Assembly (NCBI RefSeq): GCF_000217955.3 | Contig: NZ_AFOY02000014.1 | Span: 62,001 to 126,000 of the forward strand | Length of the DNA stretch: 64,000 nucleotides | Direction of reading: 5' to 3' | DNA from: Pseudomonas fluorescens HK44 | Lineage (GTDB): Bacteria; Pseudomonadota; Gammaproteobacteria; Pseudomonadales; Pseudomonadaceae | Shown here: positions 1 to 10,506 of the stretch, piece after piece | Numbering within the stretch: position 1 is the stretch's first letter | Layout: each line of letters starts with the position of its first letter | Translations under genes and position numbers: made by a program | The notes under the pieces: model-generated | What the model was told of the DNA's origin: nothing | Database searches by the model: none | The model's input: only the letters and a program-made list of their open reading frames with translations

Positions 1-25
1 ATGTGTCCGGGTCAGACACTCGCTT

Positions 26-1375
26 TCAGTCTTGAAGCACTTGCGCGCCTTGCGCCAGGTAAGCTTGCATCTCAGGCTCGGGAACCATGCTGCCACCCGT
101 GGCCCAGATCAAATGGGTGGCACGGCTGTAAGCCTCGACGCTCAGGCCACTGCGCTGCAAGTACTCGGCGCGATGGGCATGGAGCCGGGCGATACCTGGG
201 ACGCCAGCCAGGGCCGACGGCTCCAGATTCAGACCTTCGCTATCAGCGGTCAGCCAGAGCAAGGCATGCAATTCGTCATCGCTGACTGTGTAATAACCGT
301 CGATCAAACGTTGCATGGTCCGGCCGACAAAACCCGAGGCCCGCCCCACGGCAAGCCCATCGGCGGCGGTGATGTTATCGATACCGAAATCCTGCACCGA
401 CACCTCGTCATGCAGCCCGGTGTAGACACCGAGAAACATGCAGGGCGAATGAGTAGGTTCGGCAAATATACAGTGAACCGCATCACCGAAGACCAACTTC
501 AAGCCAAACGCCACTCCGCCAGGGCCCCCACCGACACCACAGGGCAGGTAGACAAACAGCGGATGCTCGGCATCGACCCTCAGGCCCGCCAGGCTCAATT
601 GCTGATTCAGGCGTTCAGCCGCCACCGCGTAGCCAAGGAACAGGTCGGTGGAGTTTTCGTCATCGACGAAATGACAGCCTGGATCTTCCTTCGCTTGCTG
701 GCGCCCCTGTGCTACCGCAATGCTGTAGTCACTGGCATATTCCATGACGGTCACACCATGGGTGCGCAGTTTGTCCTTCTTCCATTGGCGTGCATCGGCG
801 GACATGTGCACCGTGACCTGAAAGCCCAGTCGGGCCCCCATAAGCCCGATGGATAAACCCAGGTTGCCCGTGGAGCCCACGGCAATTCGGTATTGACTGA
901 AAAACTCTCGAGCCTGCGGTGTGTCGAGCACCTCATAGTTGCCATCCAGCGTGAGCAGTCCGGCCTCAAGGGCGAGTCCTTCGGCATGCTTGAGCACTTC
1001 ATAGATGCCGCCTCGGGCCTTAACCGATCCTGAGATGGGCAAATGGCTGTCTTTCTTGATCCACAGCGCCCCAGGCAGTACCTGGCTATACCTTGCGTCC
1101 AAAACGCCGCGCAGCGAAGGCAGCGGCTGGATGTCCGATTCGATGATGCCGTGAGTTGGCAGTGTTTCGGGGAAGGCAGATTGAAAGTACGCCGCGAAGC
1201 GATTCAACCGGGCGCTGGCATCCGCCACATCGTTGGCATTCAACGGGAGGTCTTTCAAGGCCTCGGCGGTCGGTGCGCGCACCGGTGTGAACCAAGTGGT
1301 TTCACGCAACTCCACCAGGTCGTGGATCAGTGGGTGGCTGGTTTTCCAGTCATCCAGCATTTTGCCTGCAATCAT
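26..1375 (-). CDS. dsdA: D-serine dehydratase (D-serine ammonia-lyase)
   Basis: PLP enzyme that converts D-serine to pyruvate and ammonia in the cytoplasm. The protein is 449 aa, close to the usual 440-450. The Schiff-base lysine lies in SGSVKARGG (about residue 119), and the glycine-rich phosphate loop GVGGGPGG is near residue 285. I chose the ATG at 1375 because AGGAGT sits 9 nt upstream; the ATG 18 nt further out would put this ribosome-binding site inside the coding region. It lies 41 bp downstream of a GntP-type permease on the same strand, so the two probably form a D-serine uptake and catabolism operon. No dsdC-type LysR regulator is adjacent. Confidence 0.95.
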   Translation of the reverse strand: MIAGKMLDDWKTSHPLIHDLVELRETTWFTPVRAPTAEALKDLPLNANDVADASARLNRFAAYFQSAFPETLPTHGIIESDIQPLPSLRGVLDARYSQVLPGALWIKKDSHLPISGSVKARGGIYEVLKHAEGLALEAGLLTLDGNYEVLDTPQAREFFSQYRIAVGSTGNLGLSIGLMGARLGFQVTVHMSADARQWKKDKLRTHGVTVMEYASDYSIAVAQGRQQAKEDPGCHFVDDENSTDLFLGYAVAAERLNQQLSLAGLRVDAEHPLFVYLPCGVGGGPGGVAFGLKLVFGDAVHCIFAEPTHSPCMFLGVYTGLHDEVSVQDFGIDNITAADGLAVGRASGFVGRTMQRLIDGYYTVSDDELHALLWLTADSEGLNLEPSALAGVPGIARLHAHRAEYLQRSGLSVEAYSRATHLIWATGGSMVPEPEMQAYLAQGAQVLQD

Positions 1376-1416
1376 TAATGGTGACTCCTGCATTCAGTAA
1401 AAGGGCTGCGAAAGAC

Positions 1417-2757
1417 TTAAATGAAGTGAAAAAGGGTCAATGTCAGCAGCAAGGCAATCACGGACGCCAGCACTGTGGAGGAGGTGAAGGTCTTGAGTGC
1501 GTCTGCCAGCGAGACGCCCAGGTATTCCTTCACTACCCAGAACGCCGAGTCAGTGACATGGGTCCAGCCGATAGCCCCGGCTCCGATGGCGATCACGATG
1601 ATTTCCTTGCTGTAGGCCGAATGCGCCGCCAGCGTCGGCATCACAATTGCGGCGGCGCTCATCATGGCCACGGTCGCGGAGCCCACCGCGAAGTGCATGA
1701 GACCCGCCACCAGCCAGGCCAGGACCACCGGGTTGATATCCAGCTGAGTCAGAGCGTCGGCCAGAACCTTGCCAATGCCACTGTCGATAAGGATGCCGTT
1801 GAAGGCACCCCCTGCACCGATGATCAGCAGAATACTGGCCAGGGGCGGCAGGCTTTTTTGGGTATGCCCCAGCAAATCCAGCATCGAAAGGCCCCGACGC
1901 ATTCCCAGTGACCAATAGGCAAAGACCACGGCGATCACCAGCGCAACCAGTGGATGGCCCAAAAACGAAATCAGTGCAAACGCTGTCGAGTCTTTTGGCA
2001 GGGCTACGGCAAAGGTTTTGCCGACCATCAGGACCAGCGGTAGGAGGATGGTGAGCAACGTCAACCAGAAGCTTGGCAAGACGCGGTTATTGCGTGCCTC
2101 GCAACGCTCCTGCAGGAAGGCCTCTTGCGTGGCCGGTGCGTCGATGCGCGCCACCAGCCGAATCCATAACGGGCCCGCTATGATGGCGGTCGGCAGGCCC
2201 ACCAACAGGCCGTATAGGATCACCTTGCCAACGTCGGCACCCAGCATATTGGTGATGGCCATGGCCGCCGGGTGGGGCGGGAGCATGCAATGCACGCACA
2301 TCAGCGAAACGCCAAGCGGCACGCCCAGGTACAACAGATTGATCCTGGTTTCCTTGGCCACGACATAGACCAGCGGGATCAGCAAAATATAACCGACCTC
2401 AAAGAACACCGGGATCCCGGCAATGAAGCCGACCAGCATCATGACCCATGAGGCCCGTTGTTTGCCCAGCGTGGTTAACAGGGTCTGCGCGATGCGTTCT
2501 GCGCCCCCGGATTCCTCAAGCATTTTGCCAAGGATGCTGCCCAAGCCAATGATGGCTGCCAGAAACCCCAGTGTATCGCCCATGCCTTTCTGGAACGAAG
2601 TCAGCATGGCGGTCAACGGCATGCCCGAACCGACACCCACCACCGCGCATGCGGCGATCAGTGTCAGAAACGCATGCACCTTGAACCTGACGATCAGCAC
2701 CACGATCATGACAATCGCAGCTAATAACACCCACAGCAACGAAGTACTGCTCACCAT
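1417..2757 (-). CDS. dsdX: GntP-family permease, probable D-serine transporter
   Basis: Inner-membrane permease of the gluconate:H+ symporter (GntP) family, 446 aa, with about 12-14 hydrophobic segments. Family-typical stretches are visible: GFLAAIIGLGSILGKMLEESG near residue 65-85, CMLPPHPAA near 160 and LLIIGAGGAFN near 315. The sequence reads close to E. coli DsdX, and the gene directly precedes dsdA, so D-serine is the best substrate guess. Gluconate cannot be excluded from sequence alone, because family members with different substrates look alike. The start at 2757 has GAGG upstream. Confidence 0.82.
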   Translation of the reverse strand: MVSSTSLLWVLLAAIVMIVVLIVRFKVHAFLTLIAACAVVGVGSGMPLTAMLTSFQKGMGDTLGFLAAIIGLGSILGKMLEESGGAERIAQTLLTTLGKQRASWVMMLVGFIAGIPVFFEVGYILLIPLVYVVAKETRINLLYLGVPLGVSLMCVHCMLPPHPAAMAITNMLGADVGKVILYGLLVGLPTAIIAGPLWIRLVARIDAPATQEAFLQERCEARNNRVLPSFWLTLLTILLPLVLMVGKTFAVALPKDSTAFALISFLGHPLVALVIAVVFAYWSLGMRRGLSMLDLLGHTQKSLPPLASILLIIGAGGAFNGILIDSGIGKVLADALTQLDINPVVLAWLVAGLMHFAVGSATVAMMSAAAIVMPTLAAHSAYSKEIIVIAIGAGAIGWTHVTDSAFWVVKEYLGVSLADALKTFTSSTVLASVIALLLTLTLFHFI

Positions 2758-2966
2758 CGGCCCACCCTCTTATAGTTTTGTTTCGGGACTCGTCACGGGA
2801 CTGTGCGAGGCGCGAGTTAACTACCGGGGCTGCCGACTGACAAAAGATCATTGTTCATCAGACCCATGACGGTGGGTCAGCCATGCCGTGAGGGAGGTCA
2901 GAAAAGGAGGGACGGTTCAGGCAGAATCATGTTGCTGAAGCGCACACCGTTCGGCGTCCTGACAGA

Positions 2967-3455
2967 TTATTTTTTCTTCTTCGGGATCCGCACCAGCTGG
3001 CTGTTGGAGTACATGTCGTGCCAGCTGCGCTGTTGTTTGTCGAAGAGCACCCAGAAGAACCCCAGGCCTGCGCACAGCAAGGATGCGATCGACACTACAA
3101 AACGCAACAGCGCCTGCCACAGGCTGATCGCCGAGCCGTCAGCGTTCTGTACGCGGATGCACCAGACCTGCATGCCGAGGGTCTGACCGGACCAGGTCCA
3201 GAACTTGGCGAAGAAGCCAAACAGCACGAACAGCAGGATGGTCGAGAACAGCGGATCGCCATCCAGTGCGCCGGCCTCGGTCAGGGCGCGCATTTTCTCT
3301 TCGCCGATGATTGCCATTTGCACCATCTTGTAGATGCCGCCCGTGACGATCAGCAGGGCGGTGCACAGCAGGAAGTCGTAGAACATCGCTGCCAGGCGAC
3401 GGCCCAGGCCGGCGATGGGGAATTCACCCTGGGGGCTTAGCAGGTGTTTCGACAT
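2967..3455 (-). CDS. RDD family integral membrane protein
   Basis: Small inner-membrane protein of 162 aa. It begins with a short cytoplasmic stretch carrying the RDD-like motif GLGRRLAAMFYDFLL (residues 17-31). Two or three hydrophobic helices follow (about 27-48, 68-85 and 115-138), then a basic tail ending in PKKKK. The W-x-x-Q-T-L-G-M motif (about residue 87-95) is characteristic of the family. RDD proteins are poorly characterised; some have been linked to ion transport. The gene lies between a csp gene and the D-serine genes on the same strand and is separated from csp by a strong terminator, so it probably has its own promoter. Confidence 0.85.
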   Translation of the reverse strand: MSKHLLSPQGEFPIAGLGRRLAAMFYDFLLCTALLIVTGGIYKMVQMAIIGEEKMRALTEAGALDGDPLFSTILLFVLFGFFAKFWTWSGQTLGMQVWCIRVQNADGSAISLWQALLRFVVSIASLLCAGLGFFWVLFDKQQRSWHDMYSNSQLVRIPKKKK

Positions 3456-3504
3456 GGAGTGGCTCTCGGCGGAAAAAAGAAGCTATTTTACGGAATTGCG
3501 CGCA

Positions 3505-3542
3505 CAAAAAAGCCCCTGATGTCAGCATCAGGGGCTTTTTCG
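3505..3542 (-). terminator. Intrinsic terminator downstream of the cold-shock gene
   Basis: An 11-bp perfect stem (AGCCCCTGATG paired with CATCAGGGGCT) with a TCAG loop at 3511-3536, flanked by A6 on one side and T5 on the other. On the minus strand it follows the csp stop codon by about 10 nt. The A/T tracts would allow function in both directions. Confidence 0.88.
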
Positions 3543-3552
3543 TTACAGAAGA

Positions 3553-3765
3553 TCAGCCTTCTGCTTGTACTTCGTCAGCTTGCATGCCTTTCTGGCCCTG
3601 CACAGCAATGAAAGTGACTTTCTGGCCTTCTTTCAGGCTCTTGAAGCCGCTACCTTGAATGGCGCGGAAATGCACGAACAGATCCGGACCGCTTTCTGGA
3701 GTGATAAAACCAAAACCTTTCTCGTCGTTAAACCACTTGACGGTGCCGCTCTGACGTTGGGACAT
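3553..3765 (-). CDS. Cold-shock domain protein (CspA family)
   Basis: Single cold-shock domain protein of 70 aa that binds single-stranded RNA or DNA and acts as an RNA chaperone. RNP1 is visible as KGFGFI (residues 16-21) and RNP2 as LFVHF (about 29-33); the start GTVKWFND is typical. AAAGGA lies just upstream of the ATG. A non-coding stretch of about 400 bp precedes it, consistent with a long regulated 5' leader as in other csp genes. The sequence does not tell whether it is cold-induced or constitutive, so I give no symbol. Confidence 0.94.
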   Translation of the reverse strand: MSQRQSGTVKWFNDEKGFGFITPESGPDLFVHFRAIQGSGFKSLKEGQKVTFIAVQGQKGMQADEVQAEG

Positions 3766-4166
3766 TTCTTATTTCCTTTGACGCAAAAATTGATGACAGC
3801 CTCTTTCTCATGAAAGAGTACTGGAGCTGGTTGCAGGAGAGTAAGAGGCGTCGAACGGGATGTAGCTAACTTGTAGGCTACTGCCCAGGTCACGATTCCA
3901 AGCGACCCATGCAAACACAGTGAACAAACTCTACGCCAACTACGGGAGAAAAAACAAGCCCCGTGGAAGCCGCGTATTGCTTGGCTTGATGGCTGTTTCG
4001 CAGGATGGATAGTGCAGCTTATTCGATAGCGTTGTTCAATTGTTTTCGATTGTTATAAGTCAAGTTCACAATCGAAGTGCCTGATCCAGCTATGCACTGT
4101 TTTATGGCGGTTGCGTTACAGATTAGTGCACTGTTACGCAACCGCGTTACTTATAGGAACAGTCAA
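3766..4166. other. Intergenic region: csp promoter/leader and gcvT 3' flank
   Basis: About 400 bp with no credible coding sequence. The part next to csp must hold its promoter and 5' leader. The part next to gcvT holds an inverted repeat at 4107-4145: GCGGTTGCGT-TACA facing TGTT-ACGCAACCGC, with an 11-nt loop. It has no T tract on the minus strand, so it is not a classical intrinsic terminator, although it lies only 22 bp past the gcvT stop. Confidence 0.5.
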
Positions 4167-5291
4167 TCAACCGCGATAGTAGCGTTGTGGAACAAATGGC
4201 ATTTTGCTTACAAGCAAAGGCACCTTTTTCCCACGTACAATCGCCCAAACCTGGGTATCGAGTGCGATGTAAGCACTGTCGAGGTAACCCATGGCCAAAG
4301 GACCACCCAAGGTCGGCCCGAAGCCGCCGCTGCACACGTTGCCGATGATTTCGCCCGCTTCGTTGACGATTTCCGCACCTTCGCGCACCGGAGTGCGTTC
4401 CTGAGGCAGCAGGCCGACGCGTTTACGGCTGACACCGTTTTGTTGCTGGGCAAATACGGTCTCGGCGCCCGGGAAACCACCGGCACGCGCACCGTCGGCA
4501 CGCCGTGGCTTGGAGATGGCCCACAGCAGGCTGGCTTCGATCGGTGTGGTTTCGGTGTTCATGTCGTGGCCATAGAGGCACAGGCCGGCTTCCAGGCGCA
4601 GCGAGTCACGGGCGCCGAGGCCGATGGCCGCGACTTCCGGCTCGGCCAGCAAGGCCCGAGCGAGGGCCTCGGCATTGGCGGCCGGCACGGAGATTTCGAA
4701 ACCGTCTTCACCGGTATAGCCCGAGCGGCTGACAAAGCAGTCGACGCCGAGCAAGGTCACACGGGTGAACTGCATGAACGTCATCTTCGCCACTTCAGGG
4801 GCCAGACGCGCGAGCACGGTCACCGCAGCCGGGCCTTGCAGGGCGAGCAGGGCGCGTTCTTCGAACAATGGCTCGATGCTGCACTGATCGCCGATGTGTT
4901 GGCGCAGGTGCGCCAGGTCCTGGTCCTTGCAGGCGGCGTTGACCACCAGGAACAACTCGTCGTTACCGAGGTTGGCGACCATCAGGTCGTCGAGGATGCC
5001 ACCGTTCTCGTTGGTGAACATCGCATAGCGCTGCATGCCCACCGGCAGGTCGATGATGTCCACCGGCACCAGGGTTTCCAGGGCCTTGGCGGCATTGGCG
5101 CCGGTCAGGCGGATCTGGCCCATGTGCGAGACATCGAACAACCCGACTTGATCACGGGTGTGCTGGTGTTCTTTCATCACGCCGAGTGGGTACTGCACCG
5201 GCATGTCGTAGCCGGCGAATGGCACCATGCGCGCACCGAGTTCGATGTGCAGCGCGTGCAACGGGGTTTTCAACAGGTGTTCGGTGGACAT
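4167..5291 (-). CDS. gcvT: Aminomethyltransferase, glycine cleavage system T protein
   Basis: T protein transfers the methylene group from aminomethyl-lipoyl-GcvH to tetrahydrofolate and releases ammonia. The protein is 374 aa with the usual N-terminal [17 protein letters not shown] and DVSHMGQ motifs and the C-terminal barrel (GPLAMGYL). The ATG at 5291 has AGGAG 8 nt upstream; an in-frame ATG further out at 5339 would overlap sdaA and is not supported. It is the last gene of gcvH-gcvP-sdaA-gcvT, 41 bp after sdaA. Confidence 0.96.
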   Translation of the reverse strand: MSTEHLLKTPLHALHIELGARMVPFAGYDMPVQYPLGVMKEHQHTRDQVGLFDVSHMGQIRLTGANAAKALETLVPVDIIDLPVGMQRYAMFTNENGGILDDLMVANLGNDELFLVVNAACKDQDLAHLRQHIGDQCSIEPLFEERALLALQGPAAVTVLARLAPEVAKMTFMQFTRVTLLGVDCFVSRSGYTGEDGFEISVPAANAEALARALLAEPEVAAIGLGARDSLRLEAGLCLYGHDMNTETTPIEASLLWAISKPRRADGARAGGFPGAETVFAQQQNGVSRKRVGLLPQERTPVREGAEIVNEAGEIIGNVCSGGFGPTLGGPLAMGYLDSAYIALDTQVWAIVRGKKVPLLVSKMPFVPQRYYRG

Positions 5292-5332
5292 ATGCAGCTC
5301 CTGTAAATTGCACTGAGGCAGATGCGTTGGCA

Positions 5333-6709
<1,377 letters not shown>

Positions 6710-6768
6710 GGTTGTTCTCCGGTTTCTTGTTATAGGAATTGACCGATCATGACGGTGGGCACTGATCC

Positions 6769-6863
6769 CTGTGGGAGCGAGCCTGCTCGCGATGGCGGAC
6801 TGACATTCAGCAAAGATGTCGACTGATAGACCGCTATCGCGAGCAGGCTCGCTCCCACAGGGG
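6769..6863. repeat. REP-like inverted doublet, family A, between gcvP and sdaA
   Basis: Two facing copies of the motif GTGGGAGCGAGCCTGCTCGC about 90 bp apart form a long potential hairpin. The same motif recurs at 19058-19150 and 20578-20670. It sits inside the gcv operon, in the roughly 200-bp gap between gcvP and sdaA. Confidence 0.9.
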
Positions 6864-6910
6864 ATGTGGTGTGCTTTGAGGGGAGTGGACGAATCCACTC
6901 CCACACAGGT

Positions 6911-9762
6911 TTAAGCGTAGCTTTCGATCGACGGGCAGGCGCAGATCAGGTTGCGGTCGCCGAACACGTTGTCGACCCGGCCGACCGGTGGCCAGTACTT
7001 GCCTTCGATCAACGACGCCACCGGATACGCCGCTTGCTCACGGCTGTACGGGTGCGTCCACTCGCCAACGATTTCCGCGGCCGTGTGCGGAGCGTTTTTC
7101 AGCGGGTTGTCGTCCTTGTCCAGGGTGCCGTTTTCCACTGCGCGGATTTCTTCGCGGATGCGGATCATGGCGTCGCAGAAGCGGTCCAGTTCTTCTCTGG
7201 ATTCGCTTTCGGTCGGCTCGATCATCAACGTGCCGGCCACCGGGAACGACATGGTTGGCGCATGGAAGCCGAAGTCGATCAGGCGCTTGGCGACGTCATC
7301 GACGCTGATGCCGCTGCTGTCTTTCAACGGGCGCAGGTCGAGGATGCATTCGTGGGCGACCAGACCGTTGCTGCCGGTGTAGAGCACCGGGTAGTGCTCT
7401 TCGAGGCGACGGGAAATGTAGTTGGCGTTGAGGATCGCCAATTGCGAAGCGCGCTTGAGGCCGGCGCCGCCCATCATGCGGATGTACATCCAGGTGATCG
7501 GCAGGATGCTCGCGCTGCCGAACGGTGCCGCGCAGACCGCGCCTTTCTTGCGTGCCATGGCCGCGTGCCCCGGCAGGAACGGCGTCAGGTGCGATTTCAC
7601 ACCAATCGGGCCGACGCCCGGGCCGCCACCGCCGTGCGGGATGCAGAAGGTTTTGTGCAGGTTCAGGTGCGACACGTCGCCGCCGAACTTGCCCGGTGCG
7701 CAGAGGCCGACCATGGCGTTCATGTTGGCGCCGTCGATGTACACCTGGCCGCCATTGTCATGAATGATCCCGCAGATTTCACGGATGCCTTCTTCGAACA
7801 CGCCGTGGGTCGACGGGTAGGTGATCATCAGCGCGGCGAGGTGCTCGCGGTGCTCGATGGCTTTGGCGCGCAGGTCTTCGATGTCGACGTTGCCGCGGGC
7901 ATCACAGGCCGTCACCACGACGCGCATGCCAGCCATGTTGGCGGTGGCCGGGTTGGTGCCGTGGGCCGACGACGGGATCAGGCAGATGTCGCGGCGCTCT
8001 TCGCCACGGCTCTGGTGGTAGGCGCGAATGGCCAGGAGTCCTGCGTATTCACCTTGGGAACCGGCGTTCGGTTGCAGCGAAATCGCGTCGTAACCGGTCG
8101 CGGCGCAGAGCATCGCTTCCAGTTCGTCAGTCAGTTGCTGGTAGCCGGCGCTTTGCGCAGGCGGAGCGAACGGGTGCAGGGCGCCGAATTCGGCCCAGGT
8201 CACCGGGATCATTTCGCTGGCCGCGTTGAGTTTCATGGTGCACGACCCCAGCGGGATCATGGTGCGATCCAGCGCCAGGTCCTTGTCGGCGAGCTTGCGC
8301 AGGTAGCGCATCAGCTCGGTTTCCGAGTGGTAACGGTTGAACACCGGGTGGCTGAGGATCGGCGATTGACGCACCAGTTCCGCCGGGATGCGGCTTTGCA
8401 CCGAGGCGGCCAGCGCGGCGAAGTCCGGCAGGGCTTTGCCGTCAGCCAGCACGCTCCACAGGCTTTCGATGTCGGCCTGACCGGTGGTTTCATCGAGGGA
8501 CAGACCCAGGCGCTCGCCATCGACGACCCGCAGGTTGATGCGCTGGGCGCGGGCCTTGTCGTGCAGGGCGGCGGTGTGGGCGCCGGTGGCCAGGGTCAGG
8601 GTGTCGAAGAAGTGTTCTTGCTCGACTTCAAGCCCAGTGCGCTCAAGCCTTTGGCGAGGATCGCGGTCAGGTGATGGATGCGGTTGGCGATCTGCGTCAG
8701 GCCTTTAGGACCGTGATACACGGCGTACATGCTGGCGATGTTGGCCAGCAGCACCTGGGCGGTGCAGATGTTGCTGGTGGCTTTCTCGCGGCGGATATGT
8801 TGCTCGCGGGTCTGCATGGCCAGGCGCAGGGCCGGCTTGCCGAAACGGTCTACGGAGACGCCGACCAGACGGCCCGGCATGTCGCGCTTGAACGCATCCT
8901 TGGTGGAGAAGTAGGCCGCGTGCGGGCCACCGAAGCCCAGCGGTACGCCGAAGCGTTGGGCGCTACCGATGGCCACGTCGGCGCCGAACTCGCCCGGCGG
9001 GGTCAGCACGGTCAGGGCCAGCAGGTCGGCGGCGACCGCGACCAGCGCATTAGCGGCGTGGAAGCGTTCGGTCAGTTCGCGGTAGTCGAACAGGTCGCCG
9101 TTGCTCGCCGGGTATTGCAGCAGAGCGCCGAAGAACGCGCTGACATCCGTCAGTTCGCGTTCGTCGCCGACCACCACGTCAATGCCCAACGGCTCGGCAC
9201 GGGTGCGCAGCACGTCGAGGGTTTGCGGGTGGCTGTGGATCGAGGCGAAGAAGGCGTGGCTGCCCTTGTTCTTGCTCAGGCGTTTGCAGAAGGTCATGGC
9301 TTCGGCAGCGGCGGTGGCTTCGTCGAGCAAGGAGGCGTTGGCGATCGGCAGGCCGGTCAGGTCGCTGATCAGGGTCTGGAAGTTCAGCAGCGCTTCCAGG
9401 CGACCTTGGGAAATTTCCGGCTGGTAGGGGGTGTAGGCGGTGTACCAGGCCGGGTTTTCCAGCAGGTTGCGCAGGATCGGCGACGGCGTGTGGCAGTTGT
9501 AGTAGCCCTGGCCGATGTAGGTCTTGAACAGTTGGTTCTTGGCGGCGATGGCTTTGATCGAGGCCAGGGCCTCGGCTTCGCTCAAGCCGTCTTCCAGTCC
9601 GAGGACGCTGGTGCCTTTGATGCTGTCGGGGATGACGCTGGCGCTCAGGGCTTCCAGCGAATCAAAACCGAGGCTGTTGAGCATGGCTTGCTCATCGCCC
9701 GAACGCGGGCCGATGTGGCGCGCGATGAATTCGTTGGCAGTGCTTAGATTTACTTGAGTCAT
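6911..9762 (-). pseudogene. gcvP: Glycine dehydrogenase (decarboxylating), P protein, frameshifted
   Basis: P protein decarboxylates glycine and loads the aminomethyl group on lipoyl-GcvH. Translation from the ATG at 9762 (RBS GAGGAG) gives clean GcvP up to ...KGLSALGLK, then runs into a stop at 8596 after about 388 aa. The correct frame resumes at once in the next register ([15 protein letters not shown]...) and continues to 6911 with the PLP-lysine motif [16 protein letters not shown] and SSAHGTNPA. One C is missing on the plus strand at 8626/8627 (AAGGTCGAG became AAGTCGAG on the coding strand). Restoring it gives 950 aa, the normal length. This is either a real loss-of-function mutation or a sequencing error; it is not the natural gcvPA/gcvPB split. 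Confidence 0.92.
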
Positions 9763-9771
9763 GGTGGCTCC

Positions 9772-10155
9772 TCAGGCTTCGGCGCTGGCTTTGATCAGAC
9801 GGTCGTAAGCGTCCTGATCCAGCAGTTTGGCGACAGCCGAGGCGTCGATTGGCTTGAAGCGGAAGAACCAGCCTTCGCCCAGCGGATCTTCGTTGACCAG
9901 CTCAGGGCTGCTGTCCAGCGCCGGGTTCACTTCCAGGACTTCACCGTCCAGTGGCATGTAGACGCCGCTGGCGGCTTTTACCGATTCCACGGTGGCCGCT
10001 TCAGCGCCTTTGTCGTAGGACTGCAGCTCAGGCAGTTGTACGAAAACCACATCGCCCAGGGCGTTCTGTGCGAAAGCGGTGATGCCGACAGTGACAGTGC
10101 CGTCAGCTTCGGTGCGCAGCCATTCGTGATCTTCAGTAAAACGCAACTCGCTCAT
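9772..10155 (-). CDS. gcvH: Glycine cleavage system H protein
   Basis: Lipoyl carrier that shuttles the aminomethyl group between P, T and L proteins. The protein is 127 aa with the standard start (MSELRFTEDHEWL) and the lipoylated lysine K60 in VESVKAAS; GWFFRFKP follows at about residue 95. It is the first gene of the operon, 9 bp ahead of gcvP, and lies downstream of a sigma-54-type promoter and tandem putative GcsR sites. No lpd (L protein) gene is in the window. Confidence 0.97.
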   Translation of the reverse strand: MSELRFTEDHEWLRTEADGTVTVGITAFAQNALGDVVFVQLPELQSYDKGAEAATVESVKAASGVYMPLDGEVLEVNPALDSSPELVNEDPLGEGWFFRFKPIDASAVAKLLDQDAYDRLIKASAEA

Positions 10156-10233
10156 GGAAACTCCTCAGGGCCAGACTCGTCTGGTGGACGCGATTGAATG
10201 CTCGTGCAGGGCAGAGCTGAATGGCTAGATACT

Positions 10234-10250
10234 TAGCAAGAAAGCGGCCA
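10234..10250 (-). promoter_or_regulatory. Sigma-54 (-24/-12) promoter of the gcvH operon
   Basis: The minus strand reads TGGCCGC-TTTC-TTGCTA. Compared with the consensus TGGCACG-N4-TTGCW, the GG and GC pairs are at the exact required spacing. It lies about 80 bp upstream of the gcvH start, on the promoter-proximal side of the activator sites. A sigma-54 activator gene is adjacent. Confidence 0.82.
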
Positions 10251-10314
10251 ATGTTTTTTATTCGTTATAAATCAATAAGTTGAAGCTTATTGTGGGCGAG
10301 GTGAAAAACACGAC

Positions 10315-10432
10315 TGTAGCGAAATCGCTACAGTTTTAGGCGTGTAAAAAAGCTTATGGGGATCAAAGCCTTGTGTAGCGTAGTTTAATCGAGGGTGTAG
10401 CGAAATCGTTCCGCTGTAGCGCATTCAGTACA
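10315..10432 (-). promoter_or_regulatory. Tandem putative GcsR operator sites (enhancer)
   Basis: Four copies of TGTAGCG occur at 10315, 10374, 10396 and 10415. The first forms a near-perfect palindrome (TGTAGCGAAATCGCTACA, 10315-10332). The third reads TGTAGCGAAATCGTTCCG (10396-10413), which fits the TGTAACG-N4-CGTTCCG type of site I recall for P. aeruginosa GcsR. The fourth is TGTAGCGCATTCAGTACA. The last three start 22 and 19 bp apart, about two helical turns. The array lies 65-180 bp upstream of the -24/-12 promoter. Confidence 0.78.
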
Positions 10433-10476
10433 GATGGAGGTCGTTTTCAGGCGAGTTTGATGGTGGGGCAACTGAC

Positions 10477-10502
10477 CTCATCGCGAGCAGGCTCGCGATG
10501 AG
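10477..10502 (-). terminator. Hairpin after gcsR
   Basis: Perfect 11-bp stem CTCATCGCGAG / CTCGCGATGAG with a CAGG loop, 4 bp beyond the gcsR stop. It lacks a clear T tract and resembles a single REP unit, so it may protect the 3' end or terminate weakly. Confidence 0.5.
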
Positions 10503-10506
10503 GCAT

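Noticed and set aside
1..285. A 94-codon plus-strand open frame at the window start
   Set aside because: Antisense to the 3' part of dsdA, with no family features.
4077..5306. A 409-codon plus-strand open frame over gcvT
   Set aside because: Antisense to gcvT, without family motifs.
6866..8674. A 602-codon open frame on the plus strand opposite gcvP
   Set aside because: It is the antisense shadow of gcvP, produced by high GC at third positions. The reading shows no protein-family similarity.
6911..9762. Natural two-subunit glycine dehydrogenase (gcvPA/gcvPB)
   Set aside because: The break is near residue 378, not at the subunit boundary. The sequence between 8626 and 8452 is still conserved GcvP, and the downstream ATG at 8452 lacks a ribosome-binding site.
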